From Brevibacillus agri (GTDB lineage: Bacteria > Bacillota > Bacilli > Brevibacillales > Brevibacillaceae), in NCBI RefSeq assembly GCF_004117055.1, contig NZ_CP026363.1, forward strand, positions 1,789,501-1,853,500: a stretch of DNA of 64,000 nucleotides, in the 5' to 3' direction. Of the stretch, positions 44,215 to 53,129 are shown in pieces. Made by a program: the position numbers and the translations under genes. The notes beneath the pieces were generated by a model, which saw only the letters and a program-made list of their open reading frames with translations, was not told where the DNA came from and searched no databases. Numbering within the stretch: position 1 is the first letter of the stretch; each line of letters begins with the position of its first letter.

Positions 44215-46182
44215 ATGAATCAGCTTCGAGACAAACTTGTGGCGGCCGCAGAACGGCTGCGCCGCGCAAGCCATGAAATCGTTTCCGTACCAGGGATGCA
44301 ACAACAGGCGCAGGCGATGCAGGAGCGGGCAGAGCGCCTGACCGCCAACCGCTTCACGGTCGCCTTGTTCGGCGCATTCAGCGCCGGAAAATCTTCTTTT
44401 GCCAATGCGTTGATGGGCGATCTCGTCCTGCCTGTATCGCCGAACCCGACGACGGCGGCGATCAACAAAATCATGCCGCCAAGCGCGGAGCACCCGCACG
44501 GCACGGTGCGCGTGGTGCTGAAACAAAGAGACGCGGTGGAGCAGGACGTGCTGCGCTCGCTCGCCGTTTTTGGACTGCATGCCGCAAGCCTGGAAGGCGC
44601 GCTGTCCGAACTGAACAAAATTGACGTGGCGCAAATTCCGCCGACAGCGAAGCCGCACTACACGTTTTTGAAAGCCGTCACGAAAGGTCTTCCCGAGATG
44701 GACACGCATCTGGGCGGAGAGCTGATCGTGGACATGCAAGCATTTAAAAGCTTCGTCGCCAAAGAAGAAAAGGCTTGCTTTGCCGAATACATCGAGCTTT
44801 TCTACTCTTGCCCGCTCACCGATCAGGGCATCGTGCTGGTCGACACGCCAGGGGCGGATTCCATCAATGCCCGCCATACGGGTGTGGCGTTTGAATACAT
44901 GAAAAACGCGGACGCTGTCCTGTTCGTCACGTATTACAATCACGCGTTTTCCCAGGCTGACCGCGAGTTTTTGCTGCAAATGGGCCGGGTCAAGGACACG
45001 TTCGAGATGGACAAGATGTTTTTCATCGTCAATGCGGCTGACCTCGCCGCTTCGGAAGAGGAGCTGCAGGGTGTCATTGCGCACGTAGAGAAAAACTTGC
45101 TCACCTGCGGCATCCGCCTGCCGCGCATTTATCCGGTATCCAGCCAGACGGCGCTTTTGGCGCGCATGCATGAAAAAGGCAAGCTGGCGGCTTCGGCGGA
45201 AAAAGTATACCGTCAGCGCACGCAAACGGCAGAAGGCGCTCCGCTCATGCCGGCAGAGGAAGCGTTCAAGCTGTCAGGCATGGCCGCTTTTGAAACAGCG
45301 TTTCTCCGGTTCACGATCGACGAGCTGACACAGATTGCCGTGAACGCAGCGATGGGCGAAATTCGCCGCGCTTACGACACGTTGACCGAGTTCATGCGCA
45401 TGGCCCAGTCGGGTGAAGACGAGCGGCTCGCCCGCAAGGAAGCGGCGAGCAAGGCCCAGTCGGATGCGTTGGCTGCCGTAGCGGCTCTGTCTACCGCTTC
45501 GTACGAGCGCGACCTGACAAAAGAGCGCGAGGAACTGCTCTACTACGTCAAGCAGCGGCTGTTTTTCCGCTTCAACGAGCTGTTCAACTTCGCCTTTAAC
45601 CCGGCGGTTCTCAAGGAAGACGGGCGCAGCATGAAGCAGGCGCTCCAGGGCTGCCTGACCGATCTGCTGCGCTCGATCAGCTACGATCTGGCACAGGAGC
45701 TGCGCGCCACCACACTGCGCCTGGAAAAGTTCCTGAGCAAGCAGGGAGCCGCGCTCGTTTCCGCGTGGCAAAAAGACGTGCACGCCTACGCAGCAGGTTT
45801 GACGCTGGCGCCGTACCAGCAGCGCCAGGTCGAGACGCTCGCCTTTGCCGAGGAGCTGCCGGTGTCTGTTGAGGCATTCCAGCCAGCGCTTGGGCTGTTC
45901 AAAAACACGAAAGACTTTTTTGAGCAGGACGGCAAGCTGAAGCTGCGCGAAGAGCTGGAAAAGCGCATGCAAGAGCCGGTAGCGGCTTACGTCGCGACCG
46001 GAAGCGAGCAGCTTGGCGAGCAGTTCAGCGCGCTGTTCAGCGAGATGGTCGCGACAGAGCGGAACCGGGTTGTCGAGCAGATTAACGAATACTTCACAGG
46101 GCTGTTTGCCGCGCTGGATATGACCGTGGATCTCGAAGAGCTGGGAGCGAAGGTAAACCGCGTGGCCGCGGAACTGGAGTAA
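44215..46182 (+). CDS. Dynamin-like GTPase, second of a tandem pair (DynA C-half-like)
   Basis: 655 residues from ATG, 8 nt after AAGGAGAA located inside the upstream gene. G1 GAFSAGKSSFANALMG and G3 DTPGADSINARHTG are intact, while the G4 position reads VNAADLA, lacking the usual Lys. Long helical stalk/assembly region with a hydrophobic element near FFRFNELFNFAFNP that may be the membrane paddle. The tight spacing and shared family indicate translational coupling and probably a heteromeric assembly equivalent to two-headed DynA. Together the two products total 1201 residues, close to the fused protein. Confidence 0.87.
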   Translation: MNQLRDKLVAAAERLRRASHEIVSVPGMQQQAQAMQERAERLTANRFTVALFGAFSAGKSSFANALMGDLVLPVSPNPTTAAINKIMPPSAEHPHGTVRVVLKQRDAVEQDVLRSLAVFGLHAASLEGALSELNKIDVAQIPPTAKPHYTFLKAVTKGLPEMDTHLGGELIVDMQAFKSFVAKEEKACFAEYIELFYSCPLTDQGIVLVDTPGADSINARHTGVAFEYMKNADAVLFVTYYNHAFSQADREFLLQMGRVKDTFEMDKMFFIVNAADLAASEEELQGVIAHVEKNLLTCGIRLPRIYPVSSQTALLARMHEKGKLAASAEKVYRQRTQTAEGAPLMPAEEAFKLSGMAAFETAFLRFTIDELTQIAVNAAMGEIRRAYDTLTEFMRMAQSGEDERLARKEAASKAQSDALAAVAALSTASYERDLTKEREELLYYVKQRLFFRFNELFNFAFNPAVLKEDGRSMKQALQGCLTDLLRSISYDLAQELRATTLRLEKFLSKQGAALVSAWQKDVHAYAAGLTLAPYQQRQVETLAFAEELPVSVEAFQPALGLFKNTKDFFEQDGKLKLREELEKRMQEPVAAYVATGSEQLGEQFSALFSEMVATERNRVVEQINEYFTGLFAALDMTVDLEELGAKVNRVAAELE

Positions 46183-46202
46183 CGGCTTGTGAAGCGATAG
46201 AA

Positions 46203-46261
46203 AAAAGAAGGCAGCGCACGCTTTTCGTCAGGCAAGGGACGGGCGTGGCTGCCTTTTTTTA
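46203..46261 (+). terminator. Terminator of the dynamin pair
   Basis: AAGGCAGC(GCACGC) pairs with GCGTGGCTGCCTT around a ~20-nt loop, followed by TTTTTT. Confidence 0.85.
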
Positions 46262-46428
46262 CGTGCAGCTAAGACGGCGCCAGCGGCTTGGCGCAGCCAA
46301 ATTTTGTCATGCGGTCCGAATCTGTCGGAACAAGAACCGCTGCGGGCGGGTAAGCAAGCTTGGCGCACAGCAACGGTTGCTCGTGCGAGGGCCTGACAAA
46401 TAGCGGCCAAAGCTTTAACCGCAACGAA

Positions 46429-46478
46429 AAAAACGCCCAAGCATTTGCACGGGAGGCAAAGCGTGGGCGTTTTTTGCT
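46429..46478 (-). terminator. Terminator of putP
   Basis: AAAAAACGCCCA pairs with TGGGCGTTTTTT around a ~22-nt loop. On the minus strand it follows the putP stop by 10 bp. The 160 bp to its left hold no gene. Confidence 0.85.
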
Positions 46479-46488
46479 TGGGCCAGTT

Positions 46489-47952
46489 TTATTCGCTTGC
46501 TTTTTTGTACTGGTCAAACTGGGCAGCCACTTCCTTGGACGGTTCGCTGGTCAGCTTGCTGACGATAAGGATGGCGAGCAAGCTTGCGGCGAAGCCCGGA
46601 ACCATTTCGTACAGGAAGTCTTTCAGCACATCGAAGCGCGTCCAGACGATGACGGTGACGGCTCCGGCGATCATGCCAGCGAGCGCGCCCCATTTGTTCA
46701 TCCGCTTCCAGTAGAGGGACAGCAGGATGACAGGACCGAACGAAGCGCCGAATCCGGCCCAGGCGTAGCCGACGAGGTCGAGGATCGTATCGTTTTTGTT
46801 CAGCGCCAGCAAAAAGGCGATGACGGCGACGATCAGGACGGAGAGGCGGCCGACGGCGACCAGCTCTTTATCCGAAGCCGAGCGCTTGAGAAACGTTTTG
46901 AAAATGTCTTCCGTCAGCGAGCTGGAGGTTACGAGCAACTGGGAAGAAATCGTGCTCATGATCGCAGCCAAAATCGCAGCGAGCAAAAAGCCGGTGATGA
47001 GCGGATGGAACAACACAGTACCGAGCTGGATAAAGATCGTTTCCGGGTCGGCAATCGTCCAGCCTTGCTTCGCGAACAGCGCAATCCCGATCAGTCCGGT
47101 AAACATGGCGCCAGCTACGGAGAAAATCATCCAGCCCATTCCGATTGAACGCGCTTTCTTAATTTCTTTTGTTGAAGTAATCGCCATAAAGCGGACGATG
47201 ATGTGCGGCTGTCCGAAGTAGCCGAGCCCCCAGGCGAACAAGGAAATAATTCCGAGCAGACTTGTATCTTTGAAAATATCGAGCAGGGACGGATCGACCG
47301 AGCGAATGGTCGTAAACGTTTCGCCCACGCCGCCAACGGTCAAGATCGTGACGAGCGGCACCATGATGAGGGCAATGACCATAATCAGCCCTTGCACGGC
47401 ATCGGTCCAGCTTACGGCGAGGAAGCCGCCAAACAGCGTGTACGCGATGGTAACCAGGCCAACTACCCACAAGCCTGTACGGTAGTCCATGTCAAACGTG
47501 TTTTCAAACAGGACACCGCCGGATACAAGGCCAGACGAGACGTAAAACGTGAAGAAGATCATGATAACGAGTGCCGAGACAAGGCGCAGCATCCGGGAGC
47601 CATCACCGAAGCGGTTTTCCAGGTAAGCCGGGATCGTAATGGAGTTGTTGGCTACCTCCGTGTACGTGCGCAGACGCGGAGCCACGTACAGCCAGTTGGC
47701 ATACGCACCGAGTGTCAGACCGATGGCGATCCAGGAGGCGCTAAGGCCTGTGGCGTATATCGCACCGGGCAATCCCATCATCAGCCAGCCGCTCATGTCG
47801 GATGCGCCAGCGCTGAGAGCGGTTACAGTTGGTCCGAGTGACCTGCCGCCGAGCATGTAGTCACTCAAGTTGGAGGTACGCTTGTAGGCATAATAGCCGA
47901 TGAGCAGCATGCCTACCATGTACACAATGATGGACGTGAGCAGCATATTCAT
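46489..47952 (-). CDS. putP: Sodium/proline symporter
   Basis: 487 residues from ATG (MNMLLTSIIVYMVGML), 7 nt after AGAGGTG. Thirteen membrane helices of the SSF/LeuT fold. Signatures: LGGRSLGPTVTALSAGASDMSG in helices 2-3, AYLENRFGDGSRML, and the sodium site region SWTDAVQGLIMVIALIMVP; the C-terminal GYAWAGFGASFGPVILLSLY is the PutP-type motif. Imports proline for osmoprotection (OpuE) or catabolism (PutP). No putBC genes adjoin, so an osmotic role is as likely. Confidence 0.93.
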   Translation of the reverse strand: MNMLLTSIIVYMVGMLLIGYYAYKRTSNLSDYMLGGRSLGPTVTALSAGASDMSGWLMMGLPGAIYATGLSASWIAIGLTLGAYANWLYVAPRLRTYTEVANNSITIPAYLENRFGDGSRMLRLVSALVIMIFFTFYVSSGLVSGGVLFENTFDMDYRTGLWVVGLVTIAYTLFGGFLAVSWTDAVQGLIMVIALIMVPLVTILTVGGVGETFTTIRSVDPSLLDIFKDTSLLGIISLFAWGLGYFGQPHIIVRFMAITSTKEIKKARSIGMGWMIFSVAGAMFTGLIGIALFAKQGWTIADPETIFIQLGTVLFHPLITGFLLAAILAAIMSTISSQLLVTSSSLTEDIFKTFLKRSASDKELVAVGRLSVLIVAVIAFLLALNKNDTILDLVGYAWAGFGASFGPVILLSLYWKRMNKWGALAGMIAGAVTVIVWTRFDVLKDFLYEMVPGFAASLLAILIVSKLTSEPSKEVAAQFDQYKKASE

Positions 47953-48092
47953 GGATAGCACCTCTTGTTCAGTTCAATATTGTTAAAAGTAATAGTGACG
48001 TCTTACACAATATCATGCCCAGATATGAAAATCTACAAAAAAAACACAGAAAATTTAGTAGAAAAACAATAAAAAGTTTTTAATCGAATTAA

Positions 48093-48126
48093 AAAAACCC
48101 GCGATTTTACCATCGCAGGTTCAATT
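48093..48126 (-). terminator. Terminator after the lipoprotein gene
   Basis: On the minus strand AACCTGCGAT pairs with ATCGCGGGTT followed by TTTTTAATTC, 20 bp after the stop of the gene at 48145. Confidence 0.85.
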
Positions 48127-48144
48127 TTCTATTTTATCCTTTTT

Positions 48145-48603
48145 TTACTGCACTTGAATCTGTCCATTGCCGTCAAGAGTCACCTTGAACTCCTTCACGA
48201 CAGTAGGCTCTGCACCCGGGTTGTTCAAATCGTGTTTCAGCACTTGAAAAGACCCGTCGCCAGCGAGCTTGCCTGTGTATTCCACTCCGAACAGTTCGGA
48301 CTTGTAAAAACTGAAGTTGGCCAGCTCAGTCTGCTGCAACTGGTCGACGAGCAACTGTCCGTCACCGCTGAACATGGCGTTGCGCAGAGGCTCAGAGGAT
48401 TCGTATTTTTGCTGGAGATAAGTCTTCAATTGCTGGGCGATTTCCGATTCTGCGAGCTGCTTGCCCGCTTCCACCGCCTGCTTGCCTACCTCGATGGCCT
48501 GTTTGCCCGTTTCTACTGCCTGTTGCGCTGTCTGTACGCCTTCGGAAATTTCCGAGCAGGCTGTCAAGAGCAGCGCGCAGCCGAGAATCCATGCTTTTTT
48601 CAT
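48145..48603 (-). CDS. Putative lipoprotein with repeated helix
   Basis: 152 residues from ATG behind GGAAGGGGTGGAG; a longer upstream extension of the frame is not coding-like. Signal peptide MKKAWILGCALLLTAC with lipobox LTAC (Cys16). An 11-residue-like helical repeat follows (AVETGKQAIEVGKQAVEAGKQ) that should form an amphipathic stalk. The C-terminal ~90 residues (FYKSELFGVEYTGKLAGDGS, then TVVKEFKVTLDGNGQIQV) are a beta-rich domain of unknown fold. Convergent with nothing; faces away from the cold-shock gene. Confidence 0.75.
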   Translation of the reverse strand: MKKAWILGCALLLTACSEISEGVQTAQQAVETGKQAIEVGKQAVEAGKQLAESEIAQQLKTYLQQKYESSEPLRNAMFSGDGQLLVDQLQQTELANFSFYKSELFGVEYTGKLAGDGSFQVLKHDLNNPGAEPTVVKEFKVTLDGNGQIQVQ

Positions 48604-48732
48604 GTTCGTGCTCCACCCCTTCCTTGCACTCTTGAATCGTACTTGATTTATTTTACTGTATATCCACTTTCGGCGCATCCGCATATGATGAGGTAAGCGT
48701 AAGAGCTGCACTGATTACAGGGAGGAAGCGCA

Positions 48733-48939
48733 ATGATTCAAGGGAAAGTAAAATGGTTCAGCAAGGAAAAAGGATATGGATTCATCGAGCGGGATGGAGG
48801 CCCTGACGTGTTCGTGCACTATTCGGCGATCACGGGCACAGGCTACCGGAATTTGGAGGAAGGCGAGCAGGTCGTGTTTGAGATTGTGAATGGACAGCGG
48901 GGATTGCAAGCGGCAAATGTCGCGCGCAAAATCGTCTAG
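48733..48939 (+). CDS. Cold-shock-domain protein
   Basis: 68 residues. OB-fold RNA chaperone: [18 protein letters not shown] carries RNP1 and DVFVHYSAI carries RNP2. GGGAGGAAG precedes the ATG by ~5 nt. It has GGP in place of the more usual acidic loop and a Tyr-Arg-Asn segment ([17 protein letters not shown]) typical of CspD-like members. No long cold-shock leader is evident in the ~100 bp to the divergent lipoprotein gene. Confidence 0.93.
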   Translation: MIQGKVKWFSKEKGYGFIERDGGPDVFVHYSAITGTGYRNLEEGEQVVFEIVNGQRGLQAANVARKIV

Positions 48940-48976
48940 GCAAGAACAGAGCTTATACTGTAGCCTGTAAAAACAG

Positions 48977-48999
48977 CAGATGACCGATCCGTCATCTTT
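48977..48999 (+). terminator. Terminator after the cold-shock gene
   Basis: AGATGAC-CGATCC-GTCATCT then TTTG. A second stem, GACGCCGTC/GACGGCGTC at 49006-49042, follows and may serve the minus-strand gene at 49096. Confidence 0.7.
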
Positions 49000-49095
49000 T
49001 GATTCCAGACGCCGTCACACCCGTAAGGGCAGACGGCGTCTTATTGTTGGCAGACCGTTCTTCCAGGGGGGGTTCCCCCGCAGGGAGTGCAAGTC

Positions 49096-49293
49096 CTACA
49101 GGTTGTAGAGAAAGACGGCCAAGGCGATGACGAGCATCGACGTAATACACCCGTATATGAGCAGCAGGTTGCGCGAACGCTGCTTGAAGCTGCGCTGCTT
49201 GGCTTCCACAGGCTTCAGACCGATGAGAAACGTCCCGACGAACGCAAAGACAACGAGGATGATGACGGCAACAATAAAGGGAAAAATAGTCAT
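49096..49293 (-). CDS. Small two-helix membrane protein
   Basis: 65 residues: helix 1 FIVAVIILVVFAFVGTFLIG, a basic loop (KQRSFKQRSRN), and helix 2 LLLIYGCITSMLVIALAVF. The ribosome site (AAAGGA) is about 14 nt from the ATG, rather far. No family recognised. It is likely an independent small gene between two terminator-like stems. Confidence 0.6.
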   Translation of the reverse strand: MTIFPFIVAVIILVVFAFVGTFLIGLKPVEAKQRSFKQRSRNLLLIYGCITSMLVIALAVFLYNL

Positions 49294-49395
49294 GACGGAC
49301 CAATCGTCCTTTCTGTATCACACAGTCATCCTGTGAGGCACACACAAGGATGCAGATGGTTGGTAAGGTATCTGCTTCGATCATATACCGTCCTA

Positions 49396-49419
49396 TGCAA
49401 AAAGTGGCCATCCACTTTG
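49396..49419 (-). terminator. Terminator-like hairpin after the MocR gene
   Basis: On the minus strand CAAAGTGG-ATGG-CCACTTTT followed by TGC; short T run. Confidence 0.5.
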
Positions 49420-49431
49420 CGGTTTTTTTGC

Positions 49432-50871
49432 TCATCCACTTGCGGTAAATGCTTCTGCAAAACGCTCGACTGCGGCAGGAATTTGTCCGAGAGAGGCTCT
49501 TCCGAACGTAAAGCGCACATGCCCCGGCGCTGCTCCGAACAAATGGCCGGGCACGAAGACGACGCCCCGCTTGACGGCTTCGGTCAGGAGCTGCTGCTCG
49601 CTCCATGTTCCGGCAAAGCGGCACCAGAGATGGATGCCGCCTTGTGCTCCCGCCATGTCGACCTGTTCGCCGAATGTTTCTTGCAGCGAAAAAAATAGCT
49701 GGTCGTGACGGAGGGCAAGCTGCGTGCGCAGCCGATCGACGTGCCGGGCAAACTCGGCGGAAGCCAAAAAGCGGTCGGCCAGCCATTGCGGGAAAATGCT
49801 GTGCCCGAAGTCAAACTGCTGCTTCGCGTCCGCCAGCCGCTCGATGACGGTCTGCGGGCCGACAATCCAGCCGATGCGCAGGCCGGACGCGACGATTTTG
49901 GTCAGCGAGCTGATGTACAGGACTGTGCCGTGCTTGTCCAATGATTTGAGCGTAGGGATCGGTTCTTTGGAAAAAGCGGTCAGGCTGTAAGGATCGTCCT
50001 CGATGATCGGAATGCCGTTTTCAGCGGAAAAAGCGAGCAGTTGCTTCCGGCGGGCAAGCGACAGGAGCGTCCCGGTCGGATTTTGGAAGTTCGGGTTGAG
50101 AAACACCATTTTGATCCGATGCTTGCGGTGCAGTTCGGCGAGCTGGTTCGGGTCGATGCCATGCCGCTCGACGGGAAGCGAAAAGGTGCGCAAGCCAGCC
50201 GAGTGAAACAGCGGCAAGGAATGGCAGTACGAAGGCGTCTCGATCGCTACGGCGTCGCCTGGTTTGAGCAGGCATTGCACGACGAGGTGCAAGGCTTGCT
50301 GCGCCCCGGAAGTAATCATGATCGAGGTGGCGGGCGCTTCGATGCTGCGCCATTCTTGCATATGGCGGCCCAGCGTCTCGCGCAGCGACCAGTTGCCTTG
50401 CGGATGCTCGTAGCCGAGGTGAGCGGGAAAGTCATCCGGGCTTATCAACTGTCGCAGCGTATCGCGGGGAACGAGATCAGGCGAAAGCTCGCCGCTCGCC
50501 AGGTCGATCAGTTCGTTTTCCTGCGTTTCTCTGCGGATTTTCCGGATGAGCGGCAGATTGGGGCGAAACGATCCGGTCTCGGTCAAATGCCGCCAGTTCG
50601 GGACCCGCGTGCGAGCCAAGCCCCAAATGTCCTGGCTGACGAGCGTTCCGCTCCCTTGCCTGCGCTCCACGATCCCGGCCGCTTGCAGCTCGTCGTAGGC
50701 GGCGACAATCGTCGAACGGTTGACGCCCAGCTCTTTTGCCAGCGAGCGCTCTGAGGGCAGGCTGCTGCCCGGGCCGAACTCGCCGCTGCTGATGCGCTGC
50801 TCGATCTGCTCGGCAATTTGCTTGTATAATGGCTTTGTTTTTGTCCCTGTCGTCTTGTCGTCCATGTCCAT
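49432..50871 (-). CDS. MocR-family GntR/aminotransferase-fold regulator
   Basis: 479 residues. The N-terminal GntR winged helix (LYKQIAEQIEQRISSGEFGPG-SSLPSERSLAKELGVNRSTIV) is joined to a type-I aminotransferase-like domain. PLP-binding features: GAQQALHLVVQCLLKPGD, NPNFQNPTG, IIEDDPYS and the Schiff-base Lys in SSLTKIVASGLRIGW. Unlike the broken relative at 12427, this copy is complete. MocR proteins sense PLP with an amino acid or GABA and control an adjacent gene; the divergent thyA has no known link, so its target is unclear. Two closely spaced ATGs are possible (50871, 50865). Confidence 0.9.
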   Translation of the reverse strand: MDMDDKTTGTKTKPLYKQIAEQIEQRISSGEFGPGSSLPSERSLAKELGVNRSTIVAAYDELQAAGIVERRQGSGTLVSQDIWGLARTRVPNWRHLTETGSFRPNLPLIRKIRRETQENELIDLASGELSPDLVPRDTLRQLISPDDFPAHLGYEHPQGNWSLRETLGRHMQEWRSIEAPATSIMITSGAQQALHLVVQCLLKPGDAVAIETPSYCHSLPLFHSAGLRTFSLPVERHGIDPNQLAELHRKHRIKMVFLNPNFQNPTGTLLSLARRKQLLAFSAENGIPIIEDDPYSLTAFSKEPIPTLKSLDKHGTVLYISSLTKIVASGLRIGWIVGPQTVIERLADAKQQFDFGHSIFPQWLADRFLASAEFARHVDRLRTQLALRHDQLFFSLQETFGEQVDMAGAQGGIHLWCRFAGTWSEQQLLTEAVKRGVVFVPGHLFGAAPGHVRFTFGRASLGQIPAAVERFAEAFTASG

Positions 50872-51002
50872 CCTGCTTTCTGTGCGTGTTCAAATTCCGT
50901 GGCAGAAGTTAAAATCATCCAGCTCATTATACCATTGATCGAATCTTGGCTTTCAATTTTGACACGGTTTGTTTAGTATAGAGGACGAAGGAGTTGATGG
51001 GG

Positions 51003-51797
51003 TTGAAACAATATTTAGACTTGTGCCGACGCATTTTGGCTGAAGGCGTCACGAAAGAAGACCGGACAGGCACAGGTACGATGAGCGTTTTCGGGCATCA
51101 GATGCGTTTTGATTTGAGCGAGGGCTTTCCGTTGGTCACGACGAAAAAGCTGCATATGAAATCAATCATTCACGAGCTGTTGTGGTTTTTGTCTGGAGAC
51201 ACCAACATTCGCTACCTCCAGGAAAACGGGGTGCGAATCTGGAATGAGTGGGCAGACGAGAACGGCGATTTAGGCCCGGTGTACGGCAAGCAGTGGCGTT
51301 CCTTTACCGGGCGCGACGGCAAGACCGTGGACCAAATTCAATGGGTGGTGGAGGAAATCAAAAAAAATCCGGACTCCCGCCGTCTGGTCGTGAGCGCGTG
51401 GAATCCGGCGGACTTGGACGAGATGGCGCTGCCGCCGTGCCATTTGCTGTTCCAGTTTTACGTGGCGGACGGCAAGCTGTCGTGCCAACTGTATCAGCGC
51501 AGTGCCGACACGTTTTTGGGCGTGCCGTTCAACATTGCTTCCTACGCGCTGTTGACGCACATGGTGGCACACGTCACCGGGCTCAAGGTCGGCGATTTTG
51601 TCCACACGCTGGGCGACGCGCACCTGTATGTGAACCATATCGAGCAGGTGAAGCTCCAGCTCACGCGCGAGCCGAAGCCGCTGCCCAAGCTGAAGCTCAA
51701 TCCGACGGTCACGTCCATTTTTGACTTCACGTATGACGATATCGAAATTGTCGATTACGAGGCGCATCCGCACATCAAGGGCGAGGTGGCGGTATGA
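51003..51797 (+). CDS. thyA: Thymidylate synthase
   Basis: Converts dUMP to dTMP using methylene-tetrahydrofolate. 264 residues from TTG ([12 protein letters not shown]), giving the standard length; AAGGAG lies 9 nt upstream, while an ATG two codons earlier is only 3 nt from it. Catalytic Cys in [12 protein letters not shown], Arg pair in DPSRRL-type [14 protein letters not shown], and C-terminal [14 protein letters not shown] all match. The stop overlaps dfrA as ATGA, the classical thyA-dfrA operon. Confidence 0.96.
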   Translation: MKQYLDLCRRILAEGVTKEDRTGTGTMSVFGHQMRFDLSEGFPLVTTKKLHMKSIIHELLWFLSGDTNIRYLQENGVRIWNEWADENGDLGPVYGKQWRSFTGRDGKTVDQIQWVVEEIKKNPDSRRLVVSAWNPADLDEMALPPCHLLFQFYVADGKLSCQLYQRSADTFLGVPFNIASYALLTHMVAHVTGLKVGDFVHTLGDAHLYVNHIEQVKLQLTREPKPLPKLKLNPTVTSIFDFTYDDIEIVDYEAHPHIKGEVAV

Positions 51798-52267
51798 TTA
51801 GCCTGATTGTGGCCTACGCGAAAAATCAGGTGATCGGCAAAGACGGCGACATGCCGTGGAGCCTGCCAGCCGACTTGAAAAACGTCAAGGAGATCACGAC
51901 CGGCAAAACGATTGTCATGGGCAGGAAGACGTTTGAGTCGATCGGCAAGCCGCTTCCGAACAGGCGAAACGTCGTGTTGACCCGCAGCCGGGCCTTTCAC
52001 CCGGAGGGCGTCGACGTCGTGCACACAAAAGAAGAGGTGCTCGCGCTGGGCGACGTCATCATTTTTGGCGGTGCCGAGATTTACCGCCAGTTTCTGGATG
52101 TCGTGGATCGGATGTACATTACGGAAATTGATCTGGAGACGGAAGGCGACACGTTTTTTCCGGCCTGGGACCGCGACGCGTTTGTGCTGGTGGACAAGCG
52201 CGAGGGCGTAGTGGACGAGAAAAACGCGCATCCGCATACATTTTACGTGTACGAGCGCAAAAAATAG
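51794..52267 (+). CDS. dfrA: Dihydrofolate reductase
   Basis: Regenerates tetrahydrofolate for thyA; trimethoprim target. 157 residues: [22 protein letters not shown], substrate Asp in LPADLKN, NADPH-binding [17 protein letters not shown] and [17 protein letters not shown] overlap with thyA. Terminator 20 bp after the stop. Confidence 0.96.
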   Translation: MISLIVAYAKNQVIGKDGDMPWSLPADLKNVKEITTGKTIVMGRKTFESIGKPLPNRRNVVLTRSRAFHPEGVDVVHTKEEVLALGDVIIFGGAEIYRQFLDVVDRMYITEIDLETEGDTFFPAWDRDAFVLVDKREGVVDEKNAHPHTFYVYERKK

Positions 52268-52288
52268 ATGATCGGCGATCATATAGAA

Positions 52289-52322
52289 AAAATGCCTCCT
52301 GTCAGTCAGGAGGCATTTTTGG
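52289..52322. terminator. Bidirectional terminator between dfrA and the HD-domain gene
   Basis: AAAATGCCTCCTG-TCAGT-CAGGAGGCATTTTT, perfect. The stop codon of the minus-strand HD gene lies inside the stem. Confidence 0.9.
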
Positions 52323-52937
52323 TTTGGCGGCGCGTTCAGATAGCTCCAGATAGGCGTCACGCAGCCACGGATGCACGACGCGGAGCTTGTCGCGCCGCTC
52401 CCACAAATACGCCAGATAGACGAGCGCGGCGCACTCCAGCGAATCGTCCAGCGCCGCGAGCAACGGCTGGAGATAGGGGGGCGTGCCCGGCTGATCCCAC
52501 TTGATTTTGTCGGCCACAAAAAGGACGAGGTCCAACGGCTTCGCGCCGGCCTTCAATGTCGTGTGGCAGCCGATAGCAGATAAAATGTCTGCATCCGAAA
52601 CCGCAAAAAGCTCGCGGGCTATGACGACGGACAGCTTTTGGTGCACGATCATCGGAAATTGTTCTTCCTCTGGCAGCACGTCCACCCCTGCCAGCCTCGC
52701 TACCTCGATCCTCTGGCTGTTCGGAAAAATCGCGCTGCTGTCGTGCAAAAGCCCTGCCGTGACGGCGGCTTGCCGATCCACGCCGAAGCGGATCGCCAGC
52801 CGTTCTGCCTCCTGGGCAACCAGTACGGAGTGCCGCGCTGTTTCGGTGCATCCGTGCAAGCGAAAGAGGCTGCAAATATCGCGAGCCAGGCTATCTGTAC
52901 GTTCCCATTCTTTTGTCCACGCTGCCAAAAGCGTCAT
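52302..52937 (-). CDS. HD-domain phosphohydrolase (YqeK-like)
   Basis: 211 residues from ATG, 7 nt after AAGGAG; an ATG two codons upstream nearly touches that site. Metal ligands of the HD superfamily: His in ARHSVLVAQEAERLA, HD in AGLLHDSSAIF, His in HQKLSVVIA and HTT, and Asp in LFVADKIKWDQPG. The LVLFVADKI block and AIGCHTT are the marks of YqeK-type Ap4A symmetrical hydrolases, but YqeK normally sits beside nadD and this one does not, so it is probably a paralogue with unknown nucleotide substrate. Confidence 0.75.
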   Translation of the reverse strand: MTLLAAWTKEWERTDSLARDICSLFRLHGCTETARHSVLVAQEAERLAIRFGVDRQAAVTAGLLHDSSAIFPNSQRIEVARLAGVDVLPEEEQFPMIVHQKLSVVIARELFAVSDADILSAIGCHTTLKAGAKPLDLVLFVADKIKWDQPGTPPYLQPLLAALDDSLECAALVYLAYLWERRDKLRVVHPWLRDAYLELSERAAKPKMPPD

Positions 52938-53129
52938 GGGCATTCTCCTTTTGCCGAACAGGCTGGACTCTCAAAAGGGGCAAGACTTTTCGTGCGAAAA
53001 ATCAGTATATTCCTATTGTACAAACAAAAGACGGCGCGTGTCGAGCTTTCCCTCTCCCCAAGACATATCGCAGCCGCCTTTCGCATACAAACAGTAGAAA
53101 ACGGGTGGACAAACCGCGGGAGGAATAGG

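Noticed and set aside
46262..46428. Possible gene between dynamin terminator and putP terminator
   Set aside because: No ORF with a ribosome site; sequence looks like spacer.
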